Origin: Paenibacillus sp. FSL H8-0537
Lineage (GTDB): Bacteria; Bacillota; Bacilli; Paenibacillales; Paenibacillaceae
Assembly (NCBI RefSeq): GCF_038051995.1
Contig: NZ_CP150290.1
Location: 4,392,001 to 4,456,000 of the forward strand
Direction: 5' to 3'
Length of the DNA: 64,000 bases
This document shows, piece after piece, positions 1 to 9,254 of this stretch. The stretch's first letter is position 1. Each line of letters opens with the position of its first letter. A program made the position numbers and the translations under genes. A model generated the notes under the pieces. The model saw only the letters and a program-made list of their open reading frames with translations. It did not search any database and was not told the DNA's origin.

Positions 1-432
1 ATCGTTATCTTCGTAAAAGAAAGGAAGGTTTTTCAAAAAGTCCATGTGAGAAGAAAGCTCCCCCATAATCACATCTCGTACTTCCTTCAAATGATCTAAA
101 CTATTGCTTTTGGTAGTCTTACAGTAACTATGTAAAGTTTCGCTGCCGCCATGCTCAAAAAATTTAATTATTTCTTGTTCACTCGCCCGATTCTCTATCA
201 CCCTAACAAAACGATGGTCATGGTTGCCTTGCAATGCAATTGCCCCCTGCTCTTGGACTAAATGCATGACTAAGTCAACGACCTCTTTGCTTTCCGGCCC
301 TCTACTGACATAATCCCCCAGAAGAATCAGTCTATCTTGTACTGAACGATATTCGACTTTTTCCAAGAGTTCTATAAACTCGCGGTAACAGCCGTGAATA
401 TCGCTAATTACCAATGTTCGTTCCATATTCAT
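1..432 (-). CDS. Metallophosphoesterase (PPP-type), 3' end outside window
   Basis: The reading frame is open from the ATG at 432 to the window edge, giving 144 codons with no stop, so only the N-terminal part is present. Three calcineurin/PPP phosphoesterase metal motifs occur in order: SDIHG near residue 10, LGDYVSRGP near 39 and GNHD near 65. These residues bind a two-metal centre that hydrolyses phosphate esters. The family includes bacterial PrpE and bis(5'-nucleosyl)-tetraphosphatases, and the substrate cannot be told from this fragment. The usual GDxVDRG box reads GDYVSRG, so the second Asp, which normally orients the catalytic His, is Ser. The start is supported by a GGGAG ribosome site about 7 bases upstream. 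A second in-frame ATG lies two codons later. Confidence 0.85.
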   Translation of the reverse strand, partial: MNMERTLVISDIHGCYREFIELLEKVEYRSVQDRLILLGDYVSRGPESKEVVDLVMHLVQEQGAIALQGNHDHRFVRVIENRASEQEIIKFFEHGGSETLHSYCKTTKSNSLDHLKEVRDVIMGELSSHMDFLKNLPFFYEDND

Positions 433-546
433 AAGTTTTCTCCCTAGTATATTATCCCTGTATAGGATAACACGCAAAACCTTCCTTAAAAACATCACTA
501 ACTATAGTATTCACTTTGAAAATTCTATGTAGCACATATATTGGGT

Positions 547-601
547 CTCCTTCGTTGCGTGCATACCTACATGCCTATATGCCTACAACGAAGGAGTTTT
601 T
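547..601 (+). terminator. Inverted repeat followed by T-run
   Basis: An 11-bp perfect stem (547-557 with 586-596) closes a 28-base loop and is followed by five T on the plus strand. It lies between two minus-strand genes, so the terminator polarity is opposite to the flanking transcription. It may act on antisense transcripts or be an operator-like palindrome. Confidence 0.45.
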
Positions 602-642
602 AATGTTAGCAAAATCACTAAGCTAGCTACCTGGAAAAATGG

Positions 643-2034
643 TTACTTTGTCGTTGCTCTGCGAGCCGGAGTAATACTTTGGGGATTTCTAAACACATTT
701 TGAGGGTCATATTTCGCTTTTATTCTCCGCAGCCTAGGATAGTTCGCTCCATAGTATACCGGTCCGGAATTTTTAATTCCTTGGTCTGGAACGTTTATAT
801 AGGACCCTACGATAAAGGGCTGCAGCTTCCGGCGTGTTTTGCGAACAATGGCGATATTTTTAACGGCTTCAGATTTCTTGAGCCAAGAGCTGTTCCACTC
901 CACATAAAATTTCGCTTTACGCCAGTAAAATGCCGTTGATCGAGGAGCTTTACGGCTTACGGCCCCACCCCAGTTGAGGAAAAAGAATCCCGCGAACTCT
1001 CCTTCTACCTTTTCTAAAAAATTGCGCATGGACTTTATCGCCTGATTGGGGAACGGCTTCCTTCCGAAACCGGAGGAGAATTGATTGCTGTATCTTTGAG
1101 TAAGCACCGGATCGGGAGGCAATAGAAATTTCACCGCTTCCGTGTACGGCAGCAACCGGATTATTGTGCTCGTAGGCGTTCCGACGCTCGTAACGGGCCT
1201 TAATAGGCGGATCGCCTCCGTTTTTGATCCGAGGAACAGCCCTTCCATGGATACATTGCCGCCCTTTTTCGGACCGATGGATAATTCGCTGCCTAGCCTG
1301 TTATTGACGAAAGGCGCCCATTTTTGCCAGGCTTTGAGTACCGCTTCGAATTGATTCCAGGGCCAAGTGATGCGATATACGGTAGCCTCGGCTGGAGCGC
1401 GATGTACTTTAAATTTGTATTTGGTATATACGCCAAAGTTGCCGCCGCCACCCCCACGGGAGGCCCATAGCAGATCAGAGTTGCACTTTTTGTTGGCACG
1501 AATCACCCTTCCCTTCGCATCAACCATTTCGACTTCAAGAAGATTATCGCTGATGAGGCCAATCGACCGTTGGAGCGGCCCGATTCCCCCACCGAGTGTG
1601 ATACCGCCGATCCCTACAGTAGGACTGTCACCAAAAGGAGCTATAAAACCTTTCCGTGCAAGCGTGTTTGCAATTCTTCCCACTCTATTGCCCGTCTCGA
1701 CAACAGCCGTTCCGCATCTTTTATTTAATTTGATTTTTTTCATATTACTTACATCGATGACAATTCCGCCATTGACCTGTGAAAGATTGACTTCGAGAGA
1801 ATGTCTTCCACTTCTCGGTCGAATCGGCACCTTATGCTCACGGGCCCATTTTATAGCATTAGCTACATCTCGCGTTCTTTGGGCAAAAACAAACACTTTA
1901 GGGAATTTGTCCGTATGGGGGTCCCAATTTTTACGTGCTGCTTCATAACCTGGATCGCCTTTGAAAATAACTCGCCCAGTAAGCTTCGTTTTTGATTTCA
2001 ATAATCGCAACTCCCTTTGAGCAGATGATGACAC
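643..2034 (-). CDS. cotQ: CotQ/YvdP-like FAD-linked oxidoreductase (VAO/BBE family)
   Basis: This 463-residue protein has the layout of berberine-bridge-type flavoenzymes: an N-terminal FAD-binding domain (about residues 40-215), a substrate domain, and a C-terminal BBE segment (YDPQNVFRNPQS near 440-452). RSGRHS near residue 76 holds the His that usually carries covalent FAD. The second flavin-linking Cys of bicovalent members is Ser here (FGDSPTVGIGG), so the flavin is probably singly attached. From memory the sequence follows B. subtilis CotQ (YvdP), a spore-coat oxidoreductase, over its whole length, including the GDSPTVGIGGIT and VNVPDQ segments. There is no signal peptide, as expected for a coat protein made in the mother cell. 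The substrate is unknown. Its neighbours do not form an obvious pathway with it. Confidence 0.85.
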   Translation of the reverse strand: MSSSAQRELRLLKSKTKLTGRVIFKGDPGYEAARKNWDPHTDKFPKVFVFAQRTRDVANAIKWAREHKVPIRPRSGRHSLEVNLSQVNGGIVIDVSNMKKIKLNKRCGTAVVETGNRVGRIANTLARKGFIAPFGDSPTVGIGGITLGGGIGPLQRSIGLISDNLLEVEMVDAKGRVIRANKKCNSDLLWASRGGGGGNFGVYTKYKFKVHRAPAEATVYRITWPWNQFEAVLKAWQKWAPFVNNRLGSELSIGPKKGGNVSMEGLFLGSKTEAIRLLRPVTSVGTPTSTIIRLLPYTEAVKFLLPPDPVLTQRYSNQFSSGFGRKPFPNQAIKSMRNFLEKVEGEFAGFFFLNWGGAVSRKAPRSTAFYWRKAKFYVEWNSSWLKKSEAVKNIAIVRKTRRKLQPFIVGSYINVPDQGIKNSGPVYYGANYPRLRRIKAKYDPQNVFRNPQSITPARRATTK

Positions 2035-2138
2035 GGCAACTCAACATAAGGCACCGTATATCGTATGAAGGACATTCGTGTAGGGAATGGGCTAATGTAC
2101 GGAAATAAATTTTATCGAAAATCGACCTAGAATCCCCC

Positions 2139-2543
2139 CTATCTAGACTGGAAATACAATCGGTAACGGCATACTAGATTCGTTATATTTACCAGCGATA
2201 ATACAGCAAGCCATATGATCAGAGATGACATGGTGGTCCATAATCCTAACCAAGGCAGCACACGTCCAGCAACAATAAATGAAGCTAGCTGGGGCAGGAA
2301 TAGAAAAATCAAGACCGGCAGCAGTCTCCCGACCGATGAAATAATCAATCTCCCAGCTGTTATTCTCTTCTTGCTCCTATTGATTCGGAAGATCGCATAG
2401 CCTCCCCAAAGGACCGTTCCAACTACCAGCAGCATCATAACCGTCTCCATATTTCTGTTGTTAAAGACAGGAGTTTCAGCTTTCTCTTCCGTCAGCAGTT
2501 TCCGAAGATCAGCTTCATCATCTATTATTAGTATTTTTTTCAT
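2139..2543 (-). CDS. Chimeric remnant: response-regulator start joined to a membrane C-terminus
   Basis: The first 17 residues (MKKILIIDDEADLRKLL) are a textbook beginning of a response-regulator receiver, with the acidic pair in place. From about residue 30 the protein instead becomes a stretch of three or four hydrophobic helices ending at residue 134. That part resembles the C-terminal membrane segment of Paenibacillus beta-lactamase-family serine hydrolases. The join is in frame. Receiver domains need about 120 residues, so this cannot phosphorelay. It is best read as a fossil of a deletion that fused two genes, although it may still be translated. A GAGGAAG ribosome site precedes the ATG. 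The assignment of the membrane half rests on visual similarity only. Confidence 0.55.
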   Translation of the reverse strand: MKKILIIDDEADLRKLLTEEKAETPVFNNRNMETVMMLLVVGTVLWGGYAIFRINRSKKRITAGRLIISSVGRLLPVLIFLFLPQLASFIVAGRVLPWLGLWTTMSSLIIWLAVLSLVNITNLVCRYRLYFQSR

Positions 2544-2590
2544 AGGTTTTCACTACTTCCTCATTTCAAATCATCTAAATTCAGCATAGC

Positions 2591-2614
2591 AAAAAACGCT
2601 TGGAATCCCAAGCG
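2591..2614 (-). terminator. Rho-independent terminator (second of two)
   Basis: A 7-bp perfect stem (2597-2603 with 2608-2614) with a 4-base loop is followed on the minus strand by six T. It lies 3' of the nine-gene ABC operon and just upstream of the chimeric remnant gene, so it backs up the terminator at 2644-2693. Confidence 0.75.
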
Positions 2615-2643
2615 TGGTGAATCTATTTATTGATCTACAGACT

Positions 2644-2693
2644 AAAAAAGCACCTAGCAGGCTATCCAGCAATTCGCTGCTCCCACTAGATGC
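2644..2693 (-). terminator. Rho-independent terminator of the nine-gene ABC operon
   Basis: A 12-bp stem with three G-T wobbles (2650-2661 with 2682-2693) is followed on the minus strand by six T (2644-2649). It begins 24 bases after the last stop codon of the operon. Confidence 0.85.
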
Positions 2694-2717
2694 TTGCCTA
2701 TCATTTGGTTGTTTCTC

Positions 2718-3659
2718 TTATCCAACAAGTCCTGTCCGCTCGATACTTTCGACAAAGTAGCGCTGCACGAACAGATAAAGAATAATTAGCGGCAAAATCG
2801 CAAGCAGTATTCCCGTGTCCTGTACCATGCTCAAGTAAAACGGGTCTGCTTTGGAGGATGCGCCGTCTTGGAGAAAGATGGATAAATTATAAGGCAAGGA
2901 AGCCAATTGTGTAGACATCACTTTGCTCGACGTTAGGTAGGTTGTCGTAAAGAAGCTGTCGTTCCACTGCCATACGAACGAGAACAGCAACACGGTTACG
3001 ATTGCCGGCATCGCATTTGGCAGCATAATGCGTAAAAACGTCTGCCCGACACCCGCACCGTCCATATAAGCGGCCTCCTCAACCTCCTTGGGCACACCTC
3101 TAAAAAATTGGCGAAAAATAAAAATATACAGCCCTGCTCGCAAGGAATTGGCTGTTATGGAGGTTAAAATAAACGGCCAATACGTGTTCAGCAAATTAAC
3201 AGATTTCCCCGTCAATAAAGGAATCAAGCCCATCAGGGTAAAGTCCTTCAGGTTTAAATACACGGGAATAAGTATAGTCGTAGGCGGAACCATGATCGTT
3301 AGAATGACGCCGCCAAAAAGCAGCTTGCTCCCTTTAAACTTAAGTCTTGCAAAAGCATAGCCAGCGAGCGCGCAGGAGGCAGCCGTCAGCAGGGTCGTTG
3401 TCGACGACAGCGCAAACGTGTTCAGCAGCGTCTGCCAATAATCCATAATGGCTATCGCCTGCTTAATATTATCCAGCGAATAATTTTGTGGAATCCATAT
3501 TACAATCGGTGAGTATAGATCGGTCTTGGACTTTATCGCTGTAGAAATCTTTTGCAGAATAGGATAAAGGATAACGAAGGATAATCCTGCGATTAAAGTT
3601 AAACGAACGAATGACCACAGCCACCGCTTCCAGCTTTCTAGCGATAATAATCGGTCCAT
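2718..3659 (-). CDS. Carbohydrate ABC transporter permease, MalG type (pair 2)
   Basis: Inner-membrane permease of the MalG/AraQ type with about six transmembrane helices. The first is at roughly residues 15-38 (LTLIAGLSFVILYPIL). The EAA loop that docks the ATPase reads EEAAYMDGAGVGQTFLRIMLP. It pairs with the upstream gene at 3682-4593 as the second half of a heterodimeric sugar channel. No ATPase is encoded nearby, which is normal for Firmicute CUT1 systems that share an MsmX-like ATPase. The frame is open back to 3713, overlapping the upstream gene. I place the start at the ATG at 3659 (MDRLLSLESWKRW), where family members begin. A TTG at 3665 is better spaced from the AAGGAG site. This is the last gene of the operon. 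Confidence 0.85.
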   Translation of the reverse strand: MDRLLSLESWKRWLWSFVRLTLIAGLSFVILYPILQKISTAIKSKTDLYSPIVIWIPQNYSLDNIKQAIAIMDYWQTLLNTFALSSTTTLLTAASCALAGYAFARLKFKGSKLLFGGVILTIMVPPTTILIPVYLNLKDFTLMGLIPLLTGKSVNLLNTYWPFILTSITANSLRAGLYIFIFRQFFRGVPKEVEEAAYMDGAGVGQTFLRIMLPNAMPAIVTVLLFSFVWQWNDSFFTTTYLTSSKVMSTQLASLPYNLSIFLQDGASSKADPFYLSMVQDTGILLAILPLIILYLFVQRYFVESIERTGLVG

Positions 3660-3681
3660 TATCAAGGCATTCACGCTCCTT

Positions 3682-4593
3682 TTAGTCTTGGTAGAACACC
3701 CTTTTAGATACAAAATACGAGCTGATCAGCAAAATAATCATGATTGCCAGAAAATAAAGCCATGCCATCGCTGAGCTGAGTCCAAAGTTAAAGGTGGCAA
3801 AGCCCGTCTCCCGAATCAATTCCGTCATATTATTCCTTGAGAACGAATCGATAATCGTATAGATCATATTGACGAGAATGAGTGGGCTGACCATCGGGAA
3901 CGTAATTTTCCAAAATGCTTCATAGCCCGTAGCTCCCTCCATCTTGGACGCCTCATACAGCTGAGGAGATATCGTCTGGATACCCGCTAGGAAGATCAAG
4001 AGCTGCACGCCCGACTGACTTACAATCTGATAAATACGGTCGACTGCCCCCGTAAGATACAAGACAATGTCTTCATTAACTCCCGCATCAAGCATTAATC
4101 CGGCCAGCTCATAAGCGCCAAAAGCATTGATGATGCTGGAGCCCGCATTTTGGTCATTGACAGCTTGGATCAAGCTTGTGCTCTCAAGCGTCATAATAAC
4201 CCCCGAAGCCAAAATGACAGGCAGAAAAAAGATCGACCTTGCAATAGCTCTGCCGAAAAATTTCTGATTCAGCAATACAGCTAAAAACAAACTGAATATA
4301 ACGATCAATGGTACGTTTACGACCATGTCCACAATCGCTTCTGTCAATATGCGATTAAAGCTCGTATTGATCGTCAAAGCCTCCACAAAGTTTGAAAATC
4401 CGATAAATTGGATGCTCAGGCCCTCCGAGTTAGCCGAAATAGAACTAAAGCTGTAGCGTAAGGAGGAGACCATCGGAATAAAAAAGAAAAAAACAAATCC
4501 AAGCAGCCAGGGCAGTACAAAAATAAAACCTAAAAAAGCCTTCTGCTGCGCATATGTCCGCTGCTTCAACCCGAGCTTCGTAATAAGCTTCAA
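3682..4593 (-). CDS. Carbohydrate ABC transporter permease, MalF/UgpA type (pair 2)
   Basis: This 303-residue integral membrane protein opens with a hydrophobic helix (GFIFVLPWLLGFVFFFFIPM). It has the MalF-type EAA loop EASKMEGATGYEAFWKITFPM near residues 213-233. It is the partner of the permease at 2718. The start is a TTG at 4593 overlapping the stop of the upstream lipoprotein gene by four bases, with GGTGG about nine bases ahead, so translation is probably coupled. An insert rich in polar residues (about 120-190) between helices is longer than in MalF-like proteins of this size and might form an outer loop. The substrate is not determinable. Operon context suggests a xylan-derived oligosaccharide. 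Confidence 0.85.
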   Translation of the reverse strand: MKLITKLGLKQRTYAQQKAFLGFIFVLPWLLGFVFFFFIPMVSSLRYSFSSISANSEGLSIQFIGFSNFVEALTINTSFNRILTEAIVDMVVNVPLIVIFSLFLAVLLNQKFFGRAIARSIFFLPVILASGVIMTLESTSLIQAVNDQNAGSSIINAFGAYELAGLMLDAGVNEDIVLYLTGAVDRIYQIVSQSGVQLLIFLAGIQTISPQLYEASKMEGATGYEAFWKITFPMVSPLILVNMIYTIIDSFSRNNMTELIRETGFATFNFGLSSAMAWLYFLAIMIILLISSYFVSKRVFYQD

Positions 4594-7142
4594 GAGCGTT
4601 CACCACCCGTAATATAGCTCTCGGCTTCAACCGTCCTGCCTTCAACCGTCACTTGAGTCTGGTTATAGTTCACAATCACATATATTCCATTCTCATAAAC
4701 CGTCTTAAATACGCCTTCATCCAGCTTGTCATGCGTGGTAATCCGCTCGTTTCGAACGCTCCTCAGAACGGCGTTCACTTCTTGATAGATCTCGGAGGCT
4801 TTATCGAGCCATAGCTTGTAATTGACAGCATAGAGATGATTGTATTCACTATCTTTTACCTTATAGTTCGGCTCGTAAATCCATTCGAAGTAAACACCCG
4901 CTCCATATTCCAAATTTTTCAGCACATATTGCTTTTCATTCGTATAGGTAGAAAGATTATACGGCGCCCCGGCGTATTCAATAAACCCACGAATGACCAT
5001 CTGATAGAAAGGAATTTCTTCATCCTCAAGCTTAAATCCGCTGCCGGACAACGGTGCATTCGTAATATGGGACAAATAAGGCAGCGCATAGGCATTTCCT
5101 CCGTTAGCCATTACCTTCAACTTTTCATCCCGAATTTTCTCCAGCGCTTCGCCCGATATGGCTTCAGACACCGTTCGATCCATTTGCTTGTTTTTACGGA
5201 AATCGCTATTCAATTGATCAGCCAAATCCTGCAGCGAGAGGCCTCCAGGCTGTAAATCACGAATGCCTTTGAGCATGGAATCCGTATAACCTACTACGAG
5301 CCGTGGGGATATGACATAGGACGGCGATTTGGTTATATCACGTCGATTCAATGCCAGATCAAGCGGATAAAGCATGGCAGGAACCTCTCTTAGCGTTCTT
5401 GAAGCTTCATCGGACTCATCGAACCCTCCTCCTGTAAGCGCAGTCAAAACGGAAACCTCCGGGAACAGAGAAATCCCTTTGCTCTGGGCAAACGCAATAA
5501 ACTCCTGCAAGCCCTTGCTCCCCCCGATTTCCTTATCGACCCTAACATGGTTCGGGACTTTATGATCGAGACCTCCATTAAACCAGCCAGAATACTTGAG
5601 CTTAATATCGCTTATCTCACGCTGCTGCAGCTGCTCGATAATGGTCTGCGCTTGCTCGAATGTCGTAAGCGGTTCAAGTGCCTGATAGGGAATGCCCACG
5701 AAGTGCTTCTGCTTGGATATGCTTCCAACCAGCTGCAAATAGAAGGGGGTATCCATTGTCGTATCATCTGCTTCGTGCTTAAGCAATCCATTCTTTTTCT
5801 CCAAATATTGCTGATAATATCGAGCCATTCCTTGGTAAGAAGCTTGCTTGCCACTTAGAAAAGCATAACGGATCGTATAATCGCTTTTCATCGGATTTTC
5901 TTGAAATCTTGGGAGTGAACGCTGCTGCCCATTCCCATCTAGGTATACTGTTCCCTTATTGATCACATAAAAATTCGGATAAACATAGTTGTAGCTGTTC
6001 AACCTGCCTCCAATGTCCGCATGGATGGTAGCAACAGATGCGCCCTCCTCAATGATTCCGAGAAAAGCTCCGCCCTCCCGAATAATCCCAAACACAGGGA
6101 GTCTCACCTTCTGTTCTCTAGCTGCATTCTCGGTTCTGTCTATCGTTTGATCCGCCCCGTAGACAAGCTGCTGATAGGCTGGATATTTGGTTTTTCCGTT
6201 GTTAAAGTGGATAAGAGCACCTGAGCCGTCCGGAACGAACATCGAACCGTCCTCATCCTTCCCTCCTGCACCAAAAAAGCTGAGGAGCGAAATCGTGTTA
6301 ACGGGATATTCATCGGGATAGCGGATGCTGGAAACGGGAATTTTGGCAACTAGGCTATCCGCATCCAGCGTATATTCAATCGATGCTTGAAAAATGCGCG
6401 CGGCGGGCTTCTCCTGCGTAAATTGAAGCTCGGCCATGTCCTCCTGCAGCTCCGCTTCTGTATAACCCGATTCCTCCAACGCAGCGAGCGCCCGCTCCAA
6501 TTGAAGCCCATTCAATGCGCTGTCATTTCTTGTATATACCGCTTTTTCCGTATCCTCTTTATAAGCGATGAGCAAGGCTCTTTTTCCCGCTTTCTTCAGC
6601 TTGCCCGACAATTCCTTGAAACGGGCCTTGCTTAACATTTTGGGTAAATCTTCTGCTGTTTTTGCGCTCGTTCCAAATTGATAAGATACGCTGATCCCAC
6701 TCGGAATCTCTGTGACATTAATCTGTTTATGGACAACACTGTCTGTGTATGAATTAATAGAGTTGATCTGGCCAAAGCTATTATAAAAATCAATTTTTAT
6801 TTGCGAGGACAATAAATCCTTGTTTACTCCCGTAGCAAGCGAATCCGAGCCTCGATCAAGCGGGTTGCTGTTCCATATTTCACCCGTTTGTTTAATAAGA
6901 ACCGCTATCGCCCCATTCTGATCATCTACGAATAGCCGCAGTTGGTCATTTTCAGCTACTCCCTTCATACCGGCGACACGAGAATCCGTGAAAGCAGCGC
7001 TCAAGGACTTCCCCTGCGCAAATACCGACAAAGCCTGATTATCGTCCTCGCTATGATTGCCAGATGGCGTATCGGAGCAGCCTGCAATGATAATCCCGAC
7101 TAGGAAGCATGCGACCAACAGGGCATTTTTGGCTATATTCAT
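4590..7142 (-). CDS. DUF5696-type lipoprotein, possible glycoside-hydrolase-like fold
   Basis: This 850-residue protein has a lipoprotein signal (IIAGC at residues 18-22), so it should be anchored on the outer face of the membrane. The N-terminal half (about 60-420) is beta-rich. The second half (about 460-790) has alternating segments such as IKLKYSGWFNGGLDH, GISLFPEVS and GAGVYFEWIYEP, which recall a TIM-barrel glycoside hydrolase. I recognise it as the DUF5696 family, which often sits beside sugar ABC transporters in Paenibacillus. No activity is established, and catalytic residues cannot be named with confidence. GGAGGAGG precedes the ATG. It lies between the Yip1-like gene and permease pair 2, with its stop overlapping the next start. 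Confidence 0.75.
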   Translation of the reverse strand: MNIAKNALLVACFLVGIIIAGCSDTPSGNHSEDDNQALSVFAQGKSLSAAFTDSRVAGMKGVAENDQLRLFVDDQNGAIAVLIKQTGEIWNSNPLDRGSDSLATGVNKDLLSSQIKIDFYNSFGQINSINSYTDSVVHKQINVTEIPSGISVSYQFGTSAKTAEDLPKMLSKARFKELSGKLKKAGKRALLIAYKEDTEKAVYTRNDSALNGLQLERALAALEESGYTEAELQEDMAELQFTQEKPAARIFQASIEYTLDADSLVAKIPVSSIRYPDEYPVNTISLLSFFGAGGKDEDGSMFVPDGSGALIHFNNGKTKYPAYQQLVYGADQTIDRTENAAREQKVRLPVFGIIREGGAFLGIIEEGASVATIHADIGGRLNSYNYVYPNFYVINKGTVYLDGNGQQRSLPRFQENPMKSDYTIRYAFLSGKQASYQGMARYYQQYLEKKNGLLKHEADDTTMDTPFYLQLVGSISKQKHFVGIPYQALEPLTTFEQAQTIIEQLQQREISDIKLKYSGWFNGGLDHKVPNHVRVDKEIGGSKGLQEFIAFAQSKGISLFPEVSVLTALTGGGFDESDEASRTLREVPAMLYPLDLALNRRDITKSPSYVISPRLVVGYTDSMLKGIRDLQPGGLSLQDLADQLNSDFRKNKQMDRTVSEAISGEALEKIRDEKLKVMANGGNAYALPYLSHITNAPLSGSGFKLEDEEIPFYQMVIRGFIEYAGAPYNLSTYTNEKQYVLKNLEYGAGVYFEWIYEPNYKVKDSEYNHLYAVNYKLWLDKASEIYQEVNAVLRSVRNERITTHDKLDEGVFKTVYENGIYVIVNYNQTQVTVEGRTVEAESYITGGERS

Positions 7143-7158
7143 CTCTATGCCTCCTCCC

Positions 7159-7794
7159 TTAGCTTCTCAAAACCAATTCTTGATAAATAACCGATATAAA
7201 AGCCAGCATCTGCTGGATTAAACTAAAGAACAATAAGCTTAAAAAGGCCATGAACCCCATAGCTGCAATCGTCAAAATGATGGTCCCGATCGTCTTGGAC
7301 GGCGTATATTGATGAACCGTCATATTGCCGACAAAGAGCAGAAACACGCACCATATCATGGCGATGCTGCTGGAAAAATGATAAAACGCCGTCTCCTGCA
7401 GCGAAATGAAATTGCTCAGCAAAATCCAAGGTAGCTGAATAATAACGAACGGTATTAATGCAAAGCATGTTGAAGTAAAGATGTCGACAAACTTCCCTTC
7501 CCCATCCATTAAGGTCGTCAGCGACCAATTGGCCACACACCAAAACAATACGGGAACAACGACATACAAAATCTCCATAAAGCTGTTCATTCCATTTGGA
7601 TTAACGAGATTGACCACAAACCCGCTGTACTGGCTCTGCATAATATTGGTCACGGCCAGCAAAAACAGAATCACAAAAGAAATGACGATGCTCGCCTTTT
7701 GATTGCGGTCATATTTCAGCTCCCAATAGCCATTAAAGGGATGCATAATGAGATAGAAAGGGTATTTATACAGCTCACTGTTCAATGGAGGCAA
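7159..7794 (-). CDS. Yip1-family integral membrane protein
   Basis: The body has about five hydrophobic helices after a short amphipathic start (LYKYPFYLIMHPFNGYWELKYDRN), which is the usual opening of Paenibacillus Yip1-domain proteins found beside NHL and DUF5696 genes. The frame is open back to 7842, which would overlap the upstream gene by 68 bases. A TTG at 7794 sits eight bases after GGGGG and still overlaps the upstream stop, so I chose it; TTG at 7785 is also possible. The function of bacterial Yip1 proteins is unknown. A role in assembling or regulating the neighbouring transporter is inference from the conserved gene order. Confidence 0.7.
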   Translation of the reverse strand: MPPLNSELYKYPFYLIMHPFNGYWELKYDRNQKASIVISFVILFLLAVTNIMQSQYSGFVVNLVNPNGMNSFMEILYVVVPVLFWCVANWSLTTLMDGEGKFVDIFTSTCFALIPFVIIQLPWILLSNFISLQETAFYHFSSSIAMIWCVFLLFVGNMTVHQYTPSKTIGTIILTIAAMGFMAFLSLLFFSLIQQMLAFISVIYQELVLRS

Positions 7795-9238
7795 CCTGAC
7801 GTCCCCCTTTCTTTTTCCGATACTTTTTAATAAGCAAGGCAACGATCACAAGTCCAAGCATGCCCGTCATAATCGCAGTAAAATGTTCCCGCAGCACTTG
7901 CTTGCGATAAAGCAGGAACGCCTTCGAATAGCCTTTCTGATCCATGCTTTGTTTAAAATATTTCATCGCCTCGCCATAATCCCCTTGCCGGATCAGTGCT
8001 TTGCCAATGCCCGCATAGGCGAATTCTAGATTTGCATTCATGTTAATCGTCTGATGAAACAACGTGTTGGCCTGCTCTTCATCGCCTTTATAATAAGCCC
8101 TGACCGCTTCATTCAAGGTGCGGCCGTATTCCGTCGATTGAAATACCGTGATTTCACCAAGCGCCTTATCCAGTATGAGGTAATCATCACCAACGCGCTC
8201 AAGCGCCACCGGTGTATGGAATTCACCCAATTGATTGCCTAGCCCGCCGAAAACATACATGAAATGTCCGTCACCATTGTAGGTGAAAATTCGGCCTCTA
8301 TTGGCATCCAAAATGGCGTATATTTCGCTGTCCGCGACATCGATATCGACCAAGCGGGTTGGACCATCAGCCTTCATAAAACGAATATCTCCTTCCGGAG
8401 GAAAATAACCTTCCTCCCTTAAAATATCGCCCCCCCGTGCATTCAATTTTCTGACGTTGTTTTGCATTTGACTATTTGTCGCGTAAAGGAAGCCTTCATC
8501 ATTAATATCCAAATTCGAAAATTCCGTCGGCGTGAACATCACCATCTGGCTCCGCTGCGCTTGGGTGGACAGCATTTTCCAAAAATACTCGACTGGGCTG
8601 AAAAACACACGGTTTGCGCCGATAAACGAAGTGAATTCGCCATTCGCATTAAATTCCATAAATCCGTCAAAAACACCCGCTGCCATCACGTAAATTCGCT
8701 GCGCCTTATCCACGACAACCCTTACCGGCTCAAATTTAAATGGGTCCTGCAGCAGCTCGGACTCGGGCGACTCGATAACCTTCACCAGCTTGTCGTCCTG
8801 ATCGAGATGAACCACTCTTTGATTTCCTGTATCAGCAACGAACAACTGCTTCTCATCCGTTACGAATAAACCTTGAGGGTTCTGGAACATTTCCTCTTTG
8901 CCCTCATGGACGTATGAAGTAATCATTCGCACCAGCTCAAATTGCTGATTCAAAATGACGACACGATTATTGCCTGTGTCGAGCAAATAAATCTGCTTAT
9001 CAGCCGTAACGTGCAAATCGCTCGGTTCCTTTAACGGCCCAATTCCCATGCTCTCGCCATTCCATAAGCTAGTTGCTTTGTAAGCTGCAGGAGCGGCTAC
9101 CGTGTCCCCCCAAAACGAATAATTGTAAGAGCCCGCATCCTCCGCCGCCTTGGCAATCGTTCCTCCCATGCCCATGCTTATCAGGCAACAAAGCGCAATG
9201 AATAGGTATACCTTTGTCTGTAATCTGCCTTTCAACAT
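7775..9238 (-). CDS. NHL-repeat beta-propeller membrane protein with TPR segment
   Basis: This 487-residue exported protein has a signal peptide (residues 1-31). NHL-type propeller repeats follow (about 55-370), seen as recurring blades such as LLDTGNNRVVILNQ, FVADTGNQRVVHLDQ, YAILDANRGRIFTYNGDG and YLILDKALGEITVF. A TPR-like stretch (about 375-445, AYYKGDEEQANTLFHQTI) comes next, then one C-terminal transmembrane helix (about 450-472) and a basic tail. The topology is an outside propeller held by a C-terminal anchor. Such propellers bind proteins or glycans. Next to two transporters and a Yip1 protein it could be a scaffold or a ligand sensor, which is inference. It overlaps the Yip1-like gene that follows. 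Confidence 0.8.
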   Translation of the reverse strand: MLKGRLQTKVYLFIALCCLISMGMGGTIAKAAEDAGSYNYSFWGDTVAAPAAYKATSLWNGESMGIGPLKEPSDLHVTADKQIYLLDTGNNRVVILNQQFELVRMITSYVHEGKEEMFQNPQGLFVTDEKQLFVADTGNQRVVHLDQDDKLVKVIESPESELLQDPFKFEPVRVVVDKAQRIYVMAAGVFDGFMEFNANGEFTSFIGANRVFFSPVEYFWKMLSTQAQRSQMVMFTPTEFSNLDINDEGFLYATNSQMQNNVRKLNARGGDILREEGYFPPEGDIRFMKADGPTRLVDIDVADSEIYAILDANRGRIFTYNGDGHFMYVFGGLGNQLGEFHTPVALERVGDDYLILDKALGEITVFQSTEYGRTLNEAVRAYYKGDEEQANTLFHQTINMNANLEFAYAGIGKALIRQGDYGEAMKYFKQSMDQKGYSKAFLLYRKQVLREHFTAIMTGMLGLVIVALLIKKYRKKKGGRQVASIEQ

Positions 9239-9254
9239 CCTGCACGACTCCCTT

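Noticed and set aside
1367..1948. 193-codon plus-strand frame opposite the CotQ-like gene
   Set aside because: It is antisense to a well-matched enzyme gene, Pro/Ser-rich, and has no ribosome site or family features.
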